A DNA stretch of 64,000 bases from Phycisphaerales bacterium UBA5793 (GCA_002418285.1 DIDT01000052.1:247372-311371); one strand, 5' to 3'. Counted from the first letter of the stretch, positions 16,823-29,334 are shown. The notes: a model not told the origin generated them from the sequence alone. Translations and numbers: made by a program.

Positions 16823-18607
16823 ATGCTGGAGTCACTACATCTCGAGAACTACAGGTGCTTTGATAAACACGAGGTGCCGTTCCACGAATTGACGGTTGTA
16901 GTCGGCGCAAACAATGCCGGAAAATCCACATTGGTCGAAGCAATTCGACTACTTGGCTTGGTCGTCGGAAGATACCGGGGTCTCACCTATGAGCGCCCGC
17001 CGGCATGGACAGAACTCAGCGGTAGGCTCCGAGGAGTCAGCCCCTCGATGGGTGACTTGGATCTCCGGGGAGGAAGCGTCTTTCACCGATACGGCAGTCC
17101 GCCAGCGGTCGTAACTGCTCAATTCACGAATGGAAGCCGTATCGAACTCTACATCGGGGAAAGCAATCAGATCTTTGGGGTTGTTTACGACGCCCTTGGC
17201 CGACTAGTGTCCTCCAAGACGGACGCCAGACGAACTGAAATACCGAGCATCGCGATCCTCCCTCAGATTGGCCCCCTTCTGCAAAGCGAAGTGCGACTAT
17301 CTAGAGAGTACGTACTTCGATCAACCGACACTAACCTGGCGTCAAGGCACTTTCGAAGTCAAATCTACTGGATGAGCGAGTACTTCGCAGAGTTTAAGCG
17401 ACTCGCGGAAGAATCTTGGCACCATCTCCAAGTCCATGAGCTGGACGTCGAGCTGGACCCTCCCGACACCTATCTGAGCTTGCAGGTTCGAGATACTGAT
17501 TTCGTCGCAGAGGTTGGCTGGATGGGCCATGGTCTCCAGATGTGGCTTCAGACAATGTGGTTTCTTTCTCGTTCCTCCGCCGCCGACACAGTTATCTTGG
17601 ATGAACCTGATGTGTACATGCATGCCGACTTGCAACGCCGTCTTATTCGCCTGCTAAGAAACCGCGCCGGACAGACGTTGGTCGCAACGCACTCTGTCGA
17701 GATTATGGCAGAGGCAGATCCCGAAGACATTCTGATTATTGACAAGACAAGACGCCGTTCGTCCTTTGCTGCGAAGCTCCCCGTGGTGCAGGGCGCGATT
17801 GATCGAATCGGTGGCGTCCACAACATCCATTTGGCTCGCCTTTGGGGAGCGCAGAGATGCTTGCATGTCGAAGGTAAGGATGTTTCCATACTCAAGGCAC
17901 TTCAGGACAGGCTTTATCCTGATTCGGAGGTGCCCTTCGACATAATCCCCAGATTATCCATCGGCGGTTGGTCCGGATGGCCGTACGCGATTGGCTCAAA
18001 GATGTCGTTGCAGAATTCAGCAGGTGATACCATAGTTGCCTACTGCATTCTCGATTCTGATTATCACACGGAGCAAGAGGTTGCCGACAGGTATGAGGAA
18101 GCAAGGAGGCACACCGTCCAATTACACATTTGGAGACTTAAAGAAATAGAAGACTACCTCCTCATTCCGGGAGCGATTGCTCGGCTAATCTCGCACGGGG
18201 CACCGGATGGTCAGTCAGGCCCGTCATCAACTGAGGTTCTGCATGAAATGGACGCGATCGCCGAGGGTGAGAAGAACAGAGTGTTCGACGCACTGGCTCA
18301 AGAGTACCTCAGCCGAAATCGTTCCGGTGGTGCGCCTGCGGCGAATCGTCTGGCGCGCGAGCGAGTCGAATCGGCTTGGAAGTCTGGCCAGGGGCGACGT
18401 GGCCTGGTGTCCGGAAAACACGTGATATCTAGGCTGTCGAACTGGGCCCAAGATGCCTACGGCGTTTCGTTTGGAGCACTTCGCATCGCCAAAGTGCTTC
18501 GATCCGAGGAGATTCCGCTGGAAATGAAGTCAGTGATCGGGGCGATGGAACGAGGGGAAGCTTTTTCTCCGAGGCTGAGCAAGTTACGTGACAGTAGTGA
18601 TCGATGA
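16823..18607 (+). CDS. ABC-type ATPase fused to a TOPRIM-like domain (OLD/PARIS-like, putative phage defence)
   Basis: The 594-residue protein has two parts. Residues 1-310 form an SMC/RecF-type ATPase: IENYR-like start (LHLENYRCFDKHEVPF), Walker A GANNAGKST (28-36), Walker B VILDEPD (257-263) and switch histidine ATHS (H290). Residues 340-594 look like a TOPRIM nuclease: VEGKD (E350), ILDSDYH (D411, D413) and LKEIEDYLL (440-447), an arrangement seen in OLD-family nucleases and in the DUF4435 (AriB) half of PARIS. Such proteins act in anti-phage defence. Base composition is visibly more AT-rich than all neighbours, with AGA/ATA/TTA-type codons, and it is a lone gene between a terminator and gcvP, so acquisition by transfer is likely. 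No GajB-type helicase or second subunit is nearby. Confidence 0.8.
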   Translation: MLESLHLENYRCFDKHEVPFHELTVVVGANNAGKSTLVEAIRLLGLVVGRYRGLTYERPPAWTELSGRLRGVSPSMGDLDLRGGSVFHRYGSPPAVVTAQFTNGSRIELYIGESNQIFGVVYDALGRLVSSKTDARRTEIPSIAILPQIGPLLQSEVRLSREYVLRSTDTNLASRHFRSQIYWMSEYFAEFKRLAEESWHHLQVHELDVELDPPDTYLSLQVRDTDFVAEVGWMGHGLQMWLQTMWFLSRSSAADTVILDEPDVYMHADLQRRLIRLLRNRAGQTLVATHSVEIMAEADPEDILIIDKTRRRSSFAAKLPVVQGAIDRIGGVHNIHLARLWGAQRCLHVEGKDVSILKALQDRLYPDSEVPFDIIPRLSIGGWSGWPYAIGSKMSLQNSAGDTIVAYCILDSDYHTEQEVADRYEEARRHTVQLHIWRLKEIEDYLLIPGAIARLISHGAPDGQSGPSSTEVLHEMDAIAEGEKNRVFDALAQEYLSRNRSGGAPAANRLARERVESAWKSGQGRRGLVSGKHVISRLSNWAQDAYGVSFGALRIAKVLRSEEIPLEMKSVIGAMERGEAFSPRLSKLRDSSDR

Positions 18608-18666
18608 GCCGACAGAACGTGATGCCACAATCCGGGTCGATCACAAAAACAAGGGCACTCGATAGA

Positions 18667-21642
<2,976 letters not shown>

Positions 21643-21938
21643 GGGAACAAAGAATCCTCTGTGAAAAGCCCCTACGACGGCGGAGGCTTGGCGGGCAATG
21701 GGATCGCTGAACTCCGGGCGAATAATAGCCGAAAGCGACGTTGCCCCAGCCCATCGGCGCCCTGGCCTTCCACAGAATCGGGTGCTGGCCCCCTGCCCGC
21801 GCCGTTGCGGTCCAGCGGTGCAACGAAAGACCCGCGGGGCCGTATCGCTCGAGCGTCGCCTCGCATGACGCCATCCCATACGATGATTGCCTGATCTCGT
21901 TCGATTCCCCTCGCACCGAATGCAAGGACACAGCCGCC

Positions 21939-23999
21939 ATGAATAGCGCCCGCCTTCGTCCCCACCATATTGCTGCTCTCGCCTGCGCGGCGCTCTTCTT
22001 CGGCCCGCCGGCGTTCAACCCGATCCATTCCGCAATGGCGCAAGATCCAACCGCAGAAGCGGGCGGTGTGACCACCCCGGACCAGACACAGGGCTGGATC
22101 GACAAGTACGGCGACGTGGACATGGCGGCAATCCTCGGCTCGCTCGATCCCGATGTCCGAGCCTACATGGCCCACATCACCACCATCGCCAACCCCTTTT
22201 TCGAGGGGCGCTCACCCGACACGCACGGCAACCGTGTGGCAGCCGACTACATCGAATTCTGGTTCAACTACTTTGGACTGGCTCCCGCCTTCCCGGAGTA
22301 CGACTCCGAAGGAAATGTGATCGGTGATGCCGCAAGCTGGGTTTCATATCGCCAGCCCTTTGACATGCCGGGAGGAATGGAAGCGACAAAGCAGGAATTG
22401 ACGCTCTCCGACGCCTCGGGCGGCAAGACGAGTTATGTCGCCGGCAAGGACTTCAGTGCACTGGGCGTTGGCGATGGCGAAGTCACCGCGCCTCTCACGT
22501 TCGTCGGCTACGGCATCGCCTCGGGCCCCAACGGGCAGGACCACTTTGGCGAAACCGACCTCAAGGGCCACATCGCGCTGATGCTCCGTTTCGAACCCAG
22601 CGACGTCAACGGGCGGAGCAAGTGGAACGACGGCGCTGCCGACTGGAGCGCCCGGGCCTCGCTTGACACGAAGATGCTCGAGGCGGCTCGGCGCGGCGCC
22701 GTGGGCATCATCCTCGTCAACCCACCGAACACCACTGACCGCCGCACGAATCAACTGATGACCGCCGGAGAGTCTTCGTGGAGGCAAGCCGGCGTGCCAG
22801 TCGTGCAGATGTCGCTTCCCGCAGCCGACAGACTGCTCAAGAAGGTCGCCCACAAGAGCCTCAGCGAGATGAAAAAGGCCGCCGATGAAGACTCATTCAA
22901 AGCCTTCCATATCGGCGATGGACTTACCGTCTCCATCGCCACGGCCCTCGATCGCAAGCACAACTGGACCGACAATGTCGGCGGCATCATTCGCGGTCGC
23001 GGCGATCTCAAGGACGAGTGGATCATCATCGGCGCGCACTACGACCACGTCGGCTATGGCCACTTTGGCAGCCGCGGCGGCGCCAGAGCCGATGGCACCA
23101 TCCATCCCGGCGCCGATGACAACGGGTCGGGAACTTCGGGTGTCCTCATTCTGGCGGACCGACTCACCAAGGCATACGCCGACCTTCCGGACGACGCCAA
23201 CGCAAGATCGATCCTGCTCATGACCTTCTCAGCCGAAGAGTCCGGGCTAAATGGTTCGCGCTATTACACGAGCCACCCAACGCTTACTGCAGATCAGGTC
23301 AACATCATGCTCAATCTCGACATGATCGGGCGATTGCGCAAGAACGCGCTTTCAGTCAGCGGTGTCGGCAGCGCCACCAGGCTCGCTGAGATCGCCCAGC
23401 CGTATTTTGACAAGAGCGGCCTGCGCGTCGTGACTCAGGAAACAGGCGGCGGACCAAGCGATCATGCCAGTTTCAACGCGGTGGGCATTCCGGTGCTCTT
23501 CTTCTTCACCGGACTGCACGCTCAGTACCACCTTCCCACCGATGTCGCATCGCTCATCAATCCGGTGGGGGCGATCAAAGTCGTCAATCTCGCCGAGCAG
23601 ATCGCGATGGAATTCGCGACCCGTCCCGAGAAGCTCGAATTCCAGCGCACCAGCGGCGGCCTCCGTCTCGATGCGCTCGACTCGCTCGACGAGCCACAGG
23701 CCGCGGCACCTGAGGCAGCCCCGACACCGGTCCGGGTGCGATTGGGCGTGAAGCTGGACTATGCGTTCAAAGGAACCGGGGTGCGGGTGGACAGCGTCTC
23801 GGATGACTCCCCCGCCAAAGCCGCCGGATTGCAGGCCGGCGACGTGATTCTCAGTTGGAACGGCGCCCCCGTCGTTGACACGAGGGCCCTGATGACCGAA
23901 CTGGCCAAGCGCAGCCCTGGTGACAACGTGAAACTCGGGGTGAAACGCGAAAACCAGATGATGCAGATCACCGTCACGCTCGTCGCCAGCGATGGGTAG
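21939..23999 (+). CDS. secreted M28 family metallopeptidase with PA and PDZ domains
   Basis: The 686-residue protein starts with a signal peptide (AALACAALFFGPPAF..., cleavage near AMAQ). A protease-associated segment is inserted at about 170-290. The M28 domain has the two-zinc site: H367 in GAHYDHVG, D394 in GADDNGSG, E433/E434 in SAEESG, D461 in LNLDMIG and H531 in HAQYHLPTD. A PDZ domain closes the protein (about 600-686, LGVKLDY...VDSVSDDSPAKAAGLQAGDVI). M28 enzymes are aminopeptidases; the PDZ domain probably binds substrate C-termini. AAGGA lies about ten bases before ATG 21939. The frame is open upstream but lacks a signal there. Confidence 0.92.
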   Translation: MNSARLRPHHIAALACAALFFGPPAFNPIHSAMAQDPTAEAGGVTTPDQTQGWIDKYGDVDMAAILGSLDPDVRAYMAHITTIANPFFEGRSPDTHGNRVAADYIEFWFNYFGLAPAFPEYDSEGNVIGDAASWVSYRQPFDMPGGMEATKQELTLSDASGGKTSYVAGKDFSALGVGDGEVTAPLTFVGYGIASGPNGQDHFGETDLKGHIALMLRFEPSDVNGRSKWNDGAADWSARASLDTKMLEAARRGAVGIILVNPPNTTDRRTNQLMTAGESSWRQAGVPVVQMSLPAADRLLKKVAHKSLSEMKKAADEDSFKAFHIGDGLTVSIATALDRKHNWTDNVGGIIRGRGDLKDEWIIIGAHYDHVGYGHFGSRGGARADGTIHPGADDNGSGTSGVLILADRLTKAYADLPDDANARSILLMTFSAEESGLNGSRYYTSHPTLTADQVNIMLNLDMIGRLRKNALSVSGVGSATRLAEIAQPYFDKSGLRVVTQETGGGPSDHASFNAVGIPVLFFFTGLHAQYHLPTDVASLINPVGAIKVVNLAEQIAMEFATRPEKLEFQRTSGGLRLDALDSLDEPQAAAPEAAPTPVRVRLGVKLDYAFKGTGVRVDSVSDDSPAKAAGLQAGDVILSWNGAPVVDTRALMTELAKRSPGDNVKLGVKRENQMMQITVTLVASDG

Positions 24000-24300
24000 T
24001 CGGTCCCGGCGGTCCACTGCAGGGGTTGAATCCGAGGACACCAAGCGTCGCGCAGCCATTGTCGGGATCGACGTTTATGCGGCACCCCTCTTTACGCCGA
24101 TGCCAATCGCTGATAGCCTAGTAAGCCAATAACTGCCCCCTCCCCGCTCCGGGCGTCCAGAACGCCGGCCGCGGAAGCGGACAGATTGGCGGGCTTGCTC
24201 TCCGCAACGCCCGCATCAAGATGTCGATGGAGCATTTTCGGGCCTGTATGTCCGAGAAGCGGGTTTTGTTTGTGACACAAATCGGGGTCGAGACACCGCC
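24000..24300 (+). promoter_or_regulatory. leader of the exopolysaccharide cluster with a palindromic operator-like site
   Basis: This 301-bp gap holds no gene that can be supported. Its clearest element is TTTGTGACACAAA at 24269-24281, a perfect six-base inverted repeat around one central base, ending 19 bp before the first ATG. The position suits a transcription-factor operator. The core TGTGACA recalls CRP/FNR half-sites but the spacing does not match them. No convincing -35/-10 pair was found. Confidence 0.45.
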
Positions 24301-25941
24301 ATGAGTTCACCTCAACTACGAGAAACGGCGCCATCAGGAATCGATGCACAGGGCTGGCCATTGCCCGAAGTCCGATCGATGATGATTGACAACTTTGTGC
24401 GATCCTGGACACAGCACTGGCTGGCCGTCATCCTGCTGTTTGCAGTGTCGGTGGGCGTTGTGCTCTTTCCCGCATGGCTGGTCACTCCCACTTGGGAGGG
24501 CCAGGGCACCATGGAGATTCAGCAGGCGCCATCGCCGTCACTGCTGGTGACCAGCAACGAGCTCACGCCCGTTGCCTCGCTCACCGCCAGCCAGCTTGCC
24601 AAAAACCTTGCCGAGCAGACGCACTCGCTGAGTTTTCTTCGCGAGGTGGTGGATCGCTCCGGTCTCGCCGCCCACTACCAGCAGAACGCCGAAGCCCATC
24701 CCGATGCCCGGATGAGAATCAAGAAGGCGATCGTGTACATCACGCGCCTGCAGTTCCTTCGCGGCGACTCCACGGTGAACTACTCCGTCAAGGCGCTTGA
24801 AGACCTGCAGTCATCCTGGCTGAGTATCACACCCACGGAAGGTTCCACGGTCATTCCGATCTACGTTTATGGCGACGACCCCAAGATCACCAAGACCGTC
24901 GGCAACACGATCATGGACCTGCTTCAGGAGCGCACCAACGACGCGATCAAGTCCAACGTGAAGCAGCAGGCTGAGGTCGTCAGCAAACTCGTCGACGAGG
25001 CGCAAAAGAAGGTCAGCAGCAACGATCAGGCCCTCGAAGCTGCCCGTATGCAGTACCAGTTCTTCGACCCGCAGTCCTACGCCCAGAAGGTGCAGGAAGC
25101 GTTGCAGGGGCTGATCCAGGAAAAGACCACCTTCCAGGCGCAGGCCGACGGACTCACGGCCAAGGTCACAACGCTTGAACAGCAGTTGGCGGATGTCGAG
25201 GAATTCGTCAAGATGAAGCAAGAGGGCGTGGGAACGAGCCCGGACAATTCATTGTCCTCCCGCATCCAGAAGGACATCGCCGATGCCAAAGCGGAAATCG
25301 CTCAGAAGACGGTGACGCAGGGCCCGAATTCCCCCGCAGTGCGTTCGCTCGAGGTCAAGGTCGAGGCGTGGGAGCAGAGTCTGGCTGACGCCCAGAAGGA
25401 AGAGTCGAAACTCGATCGATCCCAGTCCAACGTGAGAGAGACGGTCGATCCCAAACACACCGCTTTGTTCAACGCATGGATCGATTCCACGCTTCAGCTC
25501 AGCGCCCTTCGGGCTCGGTTTGCCGCACTCGATCAGGCCATCGCCGCCCTGGCTGAGATGCAGCGCGACGCGATCAAGGCCGACATTGCGCTCAAGCGAA
25601 TGCAGCGTGATTCGCAGGCCGATGAGGCGCAGCTTCAGATGCTGACCTCGCAGCTACGCCAGTTGAACAACCTGCTGGCGACGCCTCGACTGTTCACTGG
25701 CATCGTTTCGCGGAACGACATGCAAGTGCTCAATGAGAAAAACAGCGACTACCCGAGTATGGCGCTGGCGGTGATTCTGGCCCTGGCCATCGGCATCTTC
25801 GCCGCCCTGGTCCTGCCGATCGCATATGACTACCTCAACCAGACGCTGCTCACGTCGCGTCAGGTTGCCGGGATTCCCGGCGTACGCGTAGTGGCCTCGG
25901 TGCCTCGCGTCGGCGCCAGCAAGATGTTCGCCAGCGTTTGA
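24301..25941 (+). CDS. Wzz/GumC-type polysaccharide chain-length determinant (first copy)
   Basis: The 546-residue inner-membrane protein has a helix at about 40-62 (WLAVILLFAVSVGVVLFPAWLV), a Wzz-type periplasmic domain, long coiled coils at about 220-300 and 380-470 (KQQAEVVSKLVDEAQKKVSSND), and a second helix near 487-508 (MALAVILALAIGIFAALVLPIAYDYL). This is the polysaccharide co-polymerase layout of GumC/ExoP/Wzc. The cytoplasmic tail is short (about 35 residues), so the kinase part is not fused; a separate kinase-like gene follows 29 bp later. It probably sets chain length or supports export of the polysaccharide made by this cluster. Confidence 0.88.
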   Translation: MSSPQLRETAPSGIDAQGWPLPEVRSMMIDNFVRSWTQHWLAVILLFAVSVGVVLFPAWLVTPTWEGQGTMEIQQAPSPSLLVTSNELTPVASLTASQLAKNLAEQTHSLSFLREVVDRSGLAAHYQQNAEAHPDARMRIKKAIVYITRLQFLRGDSTVNYSVKALEDLQSSWLSITPTEGSTVIPIYVYGDDPKITKTVGNTIMDLLQERTNDAIKSNVKQQAEVVSKLVDEAQKKVSSNDQALEAARMQYQFFDPQSYAQKVQEALQGLIQEKTTFQAQADGLTAKVTTLEQQLADVEEFVKMKQEGVGTSPDNSLSSRIQKDIADAKAEIAQKTVTQGPNSPAVRSLEVKVEAWEQSLADAQKEESKLDRSQSNVRETVDPKHTALFNAWIDSTLQLSALRARFAALDQAIAALAEMQRDAIKADIALKRMQRDSQADEAQLQMLTSQLRQLNNLLATPRLFTGIVSRNDMQVLNEKNSDYPSMALAVILALAIGIFAALVLPIAYDYLNQTLLTSRQVAGIPGVRVVASVPRVGASKMFASV

Positions 25942-25970
25942 TCTTTGTGCAACTCAAGAGTGAGAGTGAC

Positions 25971-26681
25971 ATGACCACACAAGCTGCATCAATTCCCTCC
26001 GCCCCTTCTGCGGGTTCTTCGGGCGCTCCGGCGCAGTGGAACGCGTCGAGCTCGGTGGGATCGTTTCTCAATCGTCTGGCTTCCGCTCCCCCAACGGCTC
26101 GTATCGCGATGGCCGTAGGAGAACTGGCCGCCTCCTGCGACACAGCAGGAAATGGCGGTCCCGTAGCCGTCGCCATCAGCGCGGTGGAGTCCGAACGACG
26201 CGCCGGCGAGGCAGCGGTCGCCCTTGCCGCACTTTGGGGTCGATGGGGTCGCTCGACGGTGCTCGTCGATCTCGGCAGCGGCGTTGGATCCGTCAGTGGC
26301 GCCCTGACCGCCTCCTCGCCCGACCTCACGGCCGCTTGCCAGGCCGCCGTCGCCGGCGAGTCACTTGACTCGATTTCACGACTTCATGCGAGCATCTCCA
26401 AGACCGGCGCGATTGCCACCGGAAAGGCGGACGTGCTCGGGCTCATCTCGACGGGTCAGATTGCTCGACTTGTGGCTGCTCTCAAGAAGAACCACGATCG
26501 CGTCGTCCTCGTGGCGCCGAAGATCGCCACCGGCTTCCCGCTGCTGGCGCTCAACTCCTGCTGCGATCGGATCGTCCTCGCGCTGCAGCGAGGCAAATCG
26601 CGAGGCGGGCCGGTTCGAGAGATTGCCGAACAATCGCTGCTCTCGGGTGGTCGCCCGATGGATGTCATCTGGTTTGATTGA
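25971..26681 (+). CDS. BY-kinase/CpsD-like P-loop-fold protein with degenerate Walker A (first copy)
   Basis: The 236-residue protein sits where CpsD/Wzc-type tyrosine autokinases normally follow their Wzz partner, and keeps the fold pattern: a strand VAVAISAVESERRAG in place of Walker A, then ALWGRWGRSTVLVDLGSG in place of the Walker A' motif, then RVVLVAPKI for Walker B. The GxxxxGK(S/T) signature is gone: no lysine follows the first strand. There is also no tyrosine-rich C-terminal tail. It is therefore probably a pseudo-kinase or scaffold. A TTG at 25938 overlapping the previous stop is possible, but ATG 25971 is preferred. A paralogue lies at 30979. Confidence 0.66.
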   Translation: MTTQAASIPSAPSAGSSGAPAQWNASSSVGSFLNRLASAPPTARIAMAVGELAASCDTAGNGGPVAVAISAVESERRAGEAAVALAALWGRWGRSTVLVDLGSGVGSVSGALTASSPDLTAACQAAVAGESLDSISRLHASISKTGAIATGKADVLGLISTGQIARLVAALKKNHDRVVLVAPKIATGFPLLALNSCCDRIVLALQRGKSRGGPVREIAEQSLLSGGRPMDVIWFD

Positions 26682-26775
26682 TGGGGTTTCCCTCGGGCAC
26701 GCGCCACAAAGCGGGGCGGCTCGAACTCCTCGGCGTGGCCCCCTGCCGCACCATTCGAATGAAGCGCCAAACGCG

Positions 26776-28320
26776 ATGCTGACCACCACTTCACCAGGAC
26801 GCGACTTTCGGCAGTGGATGCTCCTGGCACTGCTGTTCGTACCGATCTTCGGCCTGATGTTCATCCTTGGCGTCTTTGTCGGACGAGCGTCGGATTGGGT
26901 GTTCCCAACCGTGCTGTGCATGGCGATCATTGGCACCATTGGCACCATTGTTCTACTTGGTCTGGACTTCCGCCTGGGCATCTATCTCATCATGCTTCTG
27001 GTGCTCTGGGATCGCTTGCAGACATTTGGTCAGACCGGCCGAGTCAGCGGCACGAAGATCACAATCGCCATCACCATCGTCTTCCTCGCCGCCACGATCC
27101 TGGGTGGCCAGCTGCGCGGCTGGTCGAGACGACTCGGCGACCCGTTGATCCTACTCGGCGTGCTATTTCTGTTTGTCAGTGCCATCGGGCTGCCCTTCAT
27201 GCCCCACCCTGAACTCGGCTACGATTTCGTCAATCGACGCGTCAACGTCGTGGCCCTGATGGGGATCCTCATCCTCGCCGTCAATGACCGCGACGTATTC
27301 CATCGATGCGTGGTCTGTCTGGTCATCGGCGGCACCCTCGTCGCCATCGCCACCACCAGCGAGATGATCACCGGCGTGGGGCTGCTGCAGCGCCTCGGGA
27401 AGTCCGATCCCGAAACCTCGAAGAACGTGCTCGGTTCGTTCGGTGGAACATTGCGCGTGATCGGACCTTCCGGCGATCCGGTCCGCTACAGCCTCGCTCA
27501 GAGCATCCCTGGCGCACTGGCGTTTGGCTTGTTGCTCTACTTCCGGGACTGGTGGAAGAAGATCCTGCTGGTATTCGCGCTACTCGTCATCGGGATGAAC
27601 ATCGCGGCAAGCGGATCGCGCGGCGGCGCTCTTTCGTTCGCCGTTGCCAGCCTTATCGTTTTCCTGACGTGCCCGGTCAAACACCGTTTCACCAAACTCA
27701 CGATCGTCGCCGTATTCGCGCTGTCCGCACTCGCGCTTCTTTCAATCACCGGAGCCGACGTCGCCGCTCAGCGCATCGCCGACCCGACCGAGGCCAGTCG
27801 AACGGTTGTCTGGCGCCTGGCGATGTGGAAGATGGCGCTGGCCATGTTCCTTGATCATCCGTTCCTGGGTATCGGAACCAACGCATGGGGCCTTCACTAC
27901 AACATGTACCGCGTGCCCGACGCGCCCTCGTCCTACTTGCGCGTCCACAGTGCGTTCATGCAGCTACTGGCGGAAAACGGTGTCCAGGGCGTATTGGTCT
28001 ACGTCGGCATGTACGTAGCAGCCGCGGGAAGTGCCTACTGCGCGGCACTGGGTACCGCTGATCGGCGCCTCAAGTTTGAAGCCACGGCGATTGCGTCAAC
28101 TACCTTTGGGCTCTTCGTCGGCGCCGGCACGTCCAACGTCCTCGAGAATGAGCTCTACTTCATCGTCTTTGGCCTGTGCGGCGCGGCATACTACGTCTAC
28201 CTCCATGAGGTGCAGGGCGGCACCGTCCCATTGAGTGATCGTCTCCAGCTCCCCGCTCGGGATCGATCAATCATCCATCTTAAAAAACAGCAGCGCGAAA
28301 AATATGGGACCCCTCTATGA
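26776..28320 (+). CDS. O-antigen ligase / Wzy-type polysaccharide polymerase
   Basis: The 514-residue protein is very hydrophobic, with about ten to twelve membrane helices and the O-antigen ligase (Wzy_C) region in the middle: NIAASGSRGGALSFAVASLI, then a large outer loop with RTVVWRLAMWKMALAMFLDHPFLGIGTNAWGLHYN, where the conserved GxGxN-type stretch is found, then SAFMQLLAENGVQG. These proteins polymerise or ligate lipid-linked glycans on the outer face of the inner membrane. The frame opens at 26365 inside the previous gene, but the conserved first helix starts after ATG 26776. It belongs to the exopolysaccharide cluster. Confidence 0.88.
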   Translation: MLTTTSPGRDFRQWMLLALLFVPIFGLMFILGVFVGRASDWVFPTVLCMAIIGTIGTIVLLGLDFRLGIYLIMLLVLWDRLQTFGQTGRVSGTKITIAITIVFLAATILGGQLRGWSRRLGDPLILLGVLFLFVSAIGLPFMPHPELGYDFVNRRVNVVALMGILILAVNDRDVFHRCVVCLVIGGTLVAIATTSEMITGVGLLQRLGKSDPETSKNVLGSFGGTLRVIGPSGDPVRYSLAQSIPGALAFGLLLYFRDWWKKILLVFALLVIGMNIAASGSRGGALSFAVASLIVFLTCPVKHRFTKLTIVAVFALSALALLSITGADVAAQRIADPTEASRTVVWRLAMWKMALAMFLDHPFLGIGTNAWGLHYNMYRVPDAPSSYLRVHSAFMQLLAENGVQGVLVYVGMYVAAAGSAYCAALGTADRRLKFEATAIASTTFGLFVGAGTSNVLENELYFIVFGLCGAAYYVYLHEVQGGTVPLSDRLQLPARDRSIIHLKKQQREKYGTPL

Positions 28321-28404
28321 GCGGCTCGGACGCGCAAGTGGCGGCAAACTGGCAGGGATTCGGATTCAACGGCGTCGAGCATTCGGCAGCGGGAGTCTCT
28401 CGTC

Positions 28405-29202
28405 ATGAGCCCGTCTGATCACGCCTTCGTTTTCATCGGCGGATTGCATCGAAGCGGCACCTCTCTGTTTGCCAAGTGCCTCGCGGATCATCCCGCAACC
28501 GCGGGATTTCACGACACCGGCGTTCCCGAGGATGAAGGCCAGCATCTGCAGAGCGTGTACCGTAAGGCCAGCGCCTACGGCGGACCGGGTAAGTTCGGCT
28601 TTGCCGAGGAGATGCACCTCACCGAAACCTGCCCACTGATCACCGACGCCAACCGAGCGAAACTGTGGAGCGAATGGTCGCGCTACTGGGATCTCTCCCA
28701 CACTCACCTCGTCGAGAAGTCGCCGCCGAATCTGATCAAGGCGCGTTTTCTCCAGGCGATGTTTCCAAACTCGTGCTTCATCTTCTTGCTTCGCCATCCG
28801 GTGGCTGTCGCCGGCGCGACCAAGAAGTGGAAGAGGCGCACTCCACTCGACAAGCTGGTCGAGCATTGGACCGTCTGTCACGAGATCCTCCGCGACGATC
28901 TGCCGCACCTCAAGCAGGCCATGGTGCTTCACTACGAAGACTTCGTGCGCCAACCCACGCGCGTCCTCGAGGAGACCTTTCGATTCGCCGGCCTCCAACC
29001 GGTCGAAGCCAAGCGCGAAATCCGTCGCAACGTCAACGACTCGTACTTCGAGCGATGGGCAGCCTGGCGAAAGGAGTTCTTCGCTGGCAGGGCCATCCGA
29101 AGGGCGGAGCGCCTGTACGAATCCCGCCTGAACTCGCTTGGATACAGCGTGGTGGAGCCGCGCAGCGAAAGGCGCAGCCCCTGGTCGCGCGTCAGCGACT
29201 GA
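28405..29202 (+). CDS. sulfotransferase family protein
   Basis: The 265-residue protein has the PAPS-binding elements of sulfotransferases: the 5'-phosphosulfate loop FIGGLHRSGTSLF (10-22) and the 3'-phosphate segment FIFLLRHPVAVAGATKKWKRR, followed by YEDFVRQPTRVLEETFRFAGL typical of the Sulfotransfer_3 group. VEKSPPNL matches the EKxP motif. It likely sulfates a sugar of the exopolysaccharide or a lipid; the acceptor cannot be told. A GGGAG ribosome site lies about nine bases before the ATG. An 85-bp gap separates it from the polymerase gene. Confidence 0.9.
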   Translation: MSPSDHAFVFIGGLHRSGTSLFAKCLADHPATAGFHDTGVPEDEGQHLQSVYRKASAYGGPGKFGFAEEMHLTETCPLITDANRAKLWSEWSRYWDLSHTHLVEKSPPNLIKARFLQAMFPNSCFIFLLRHPVAVAGATKKWKRRTPLDKLVEHWTVCHEILRDDLPHLKQAMVLHYEDFVRQPTRVLEETFRFAGLQPVEAKREIRRNVNDSYFERWAAWRKEFFAGRAIRRAERLYESRLNSLGYSVVEPRSERRSPWSRVSD

Positions 29203-29334
29203 GGAATCCTCCGCAGCCGATTGCATCGGGGTGTTCCTCAAGCGGTTGCGGGTTTCCTACGATCGACGGTATGTGAGGCCTCTGGCCATTGAAGTACTAC
29301 GTCAAACCGCAAACCAGGCATCGAAACGCCCGGG

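Noticed and set aside
16823..18607. Gabija (GajA) assignment
   Set aside because: GajA is an ATPase-TOPRIM protein but needs a UvrD-like GajB next to it; the neighbours are gcvP and ribosomal genes.
21643..21938. Glycine riboswitch in the gcvP leader
   Set aside because: The minus-strand leader was read for the conserved glycine aptamer pattern and nothing convincing was found.
28317..28418. 33-codon frame starting at an ATGA overlap with the polymerase stop
   Set aside because: Nice coupling, but it runs into the sulfotransferase gene in another frame, has no recognisable features, and the sulfotransferase has its own ribosome site.
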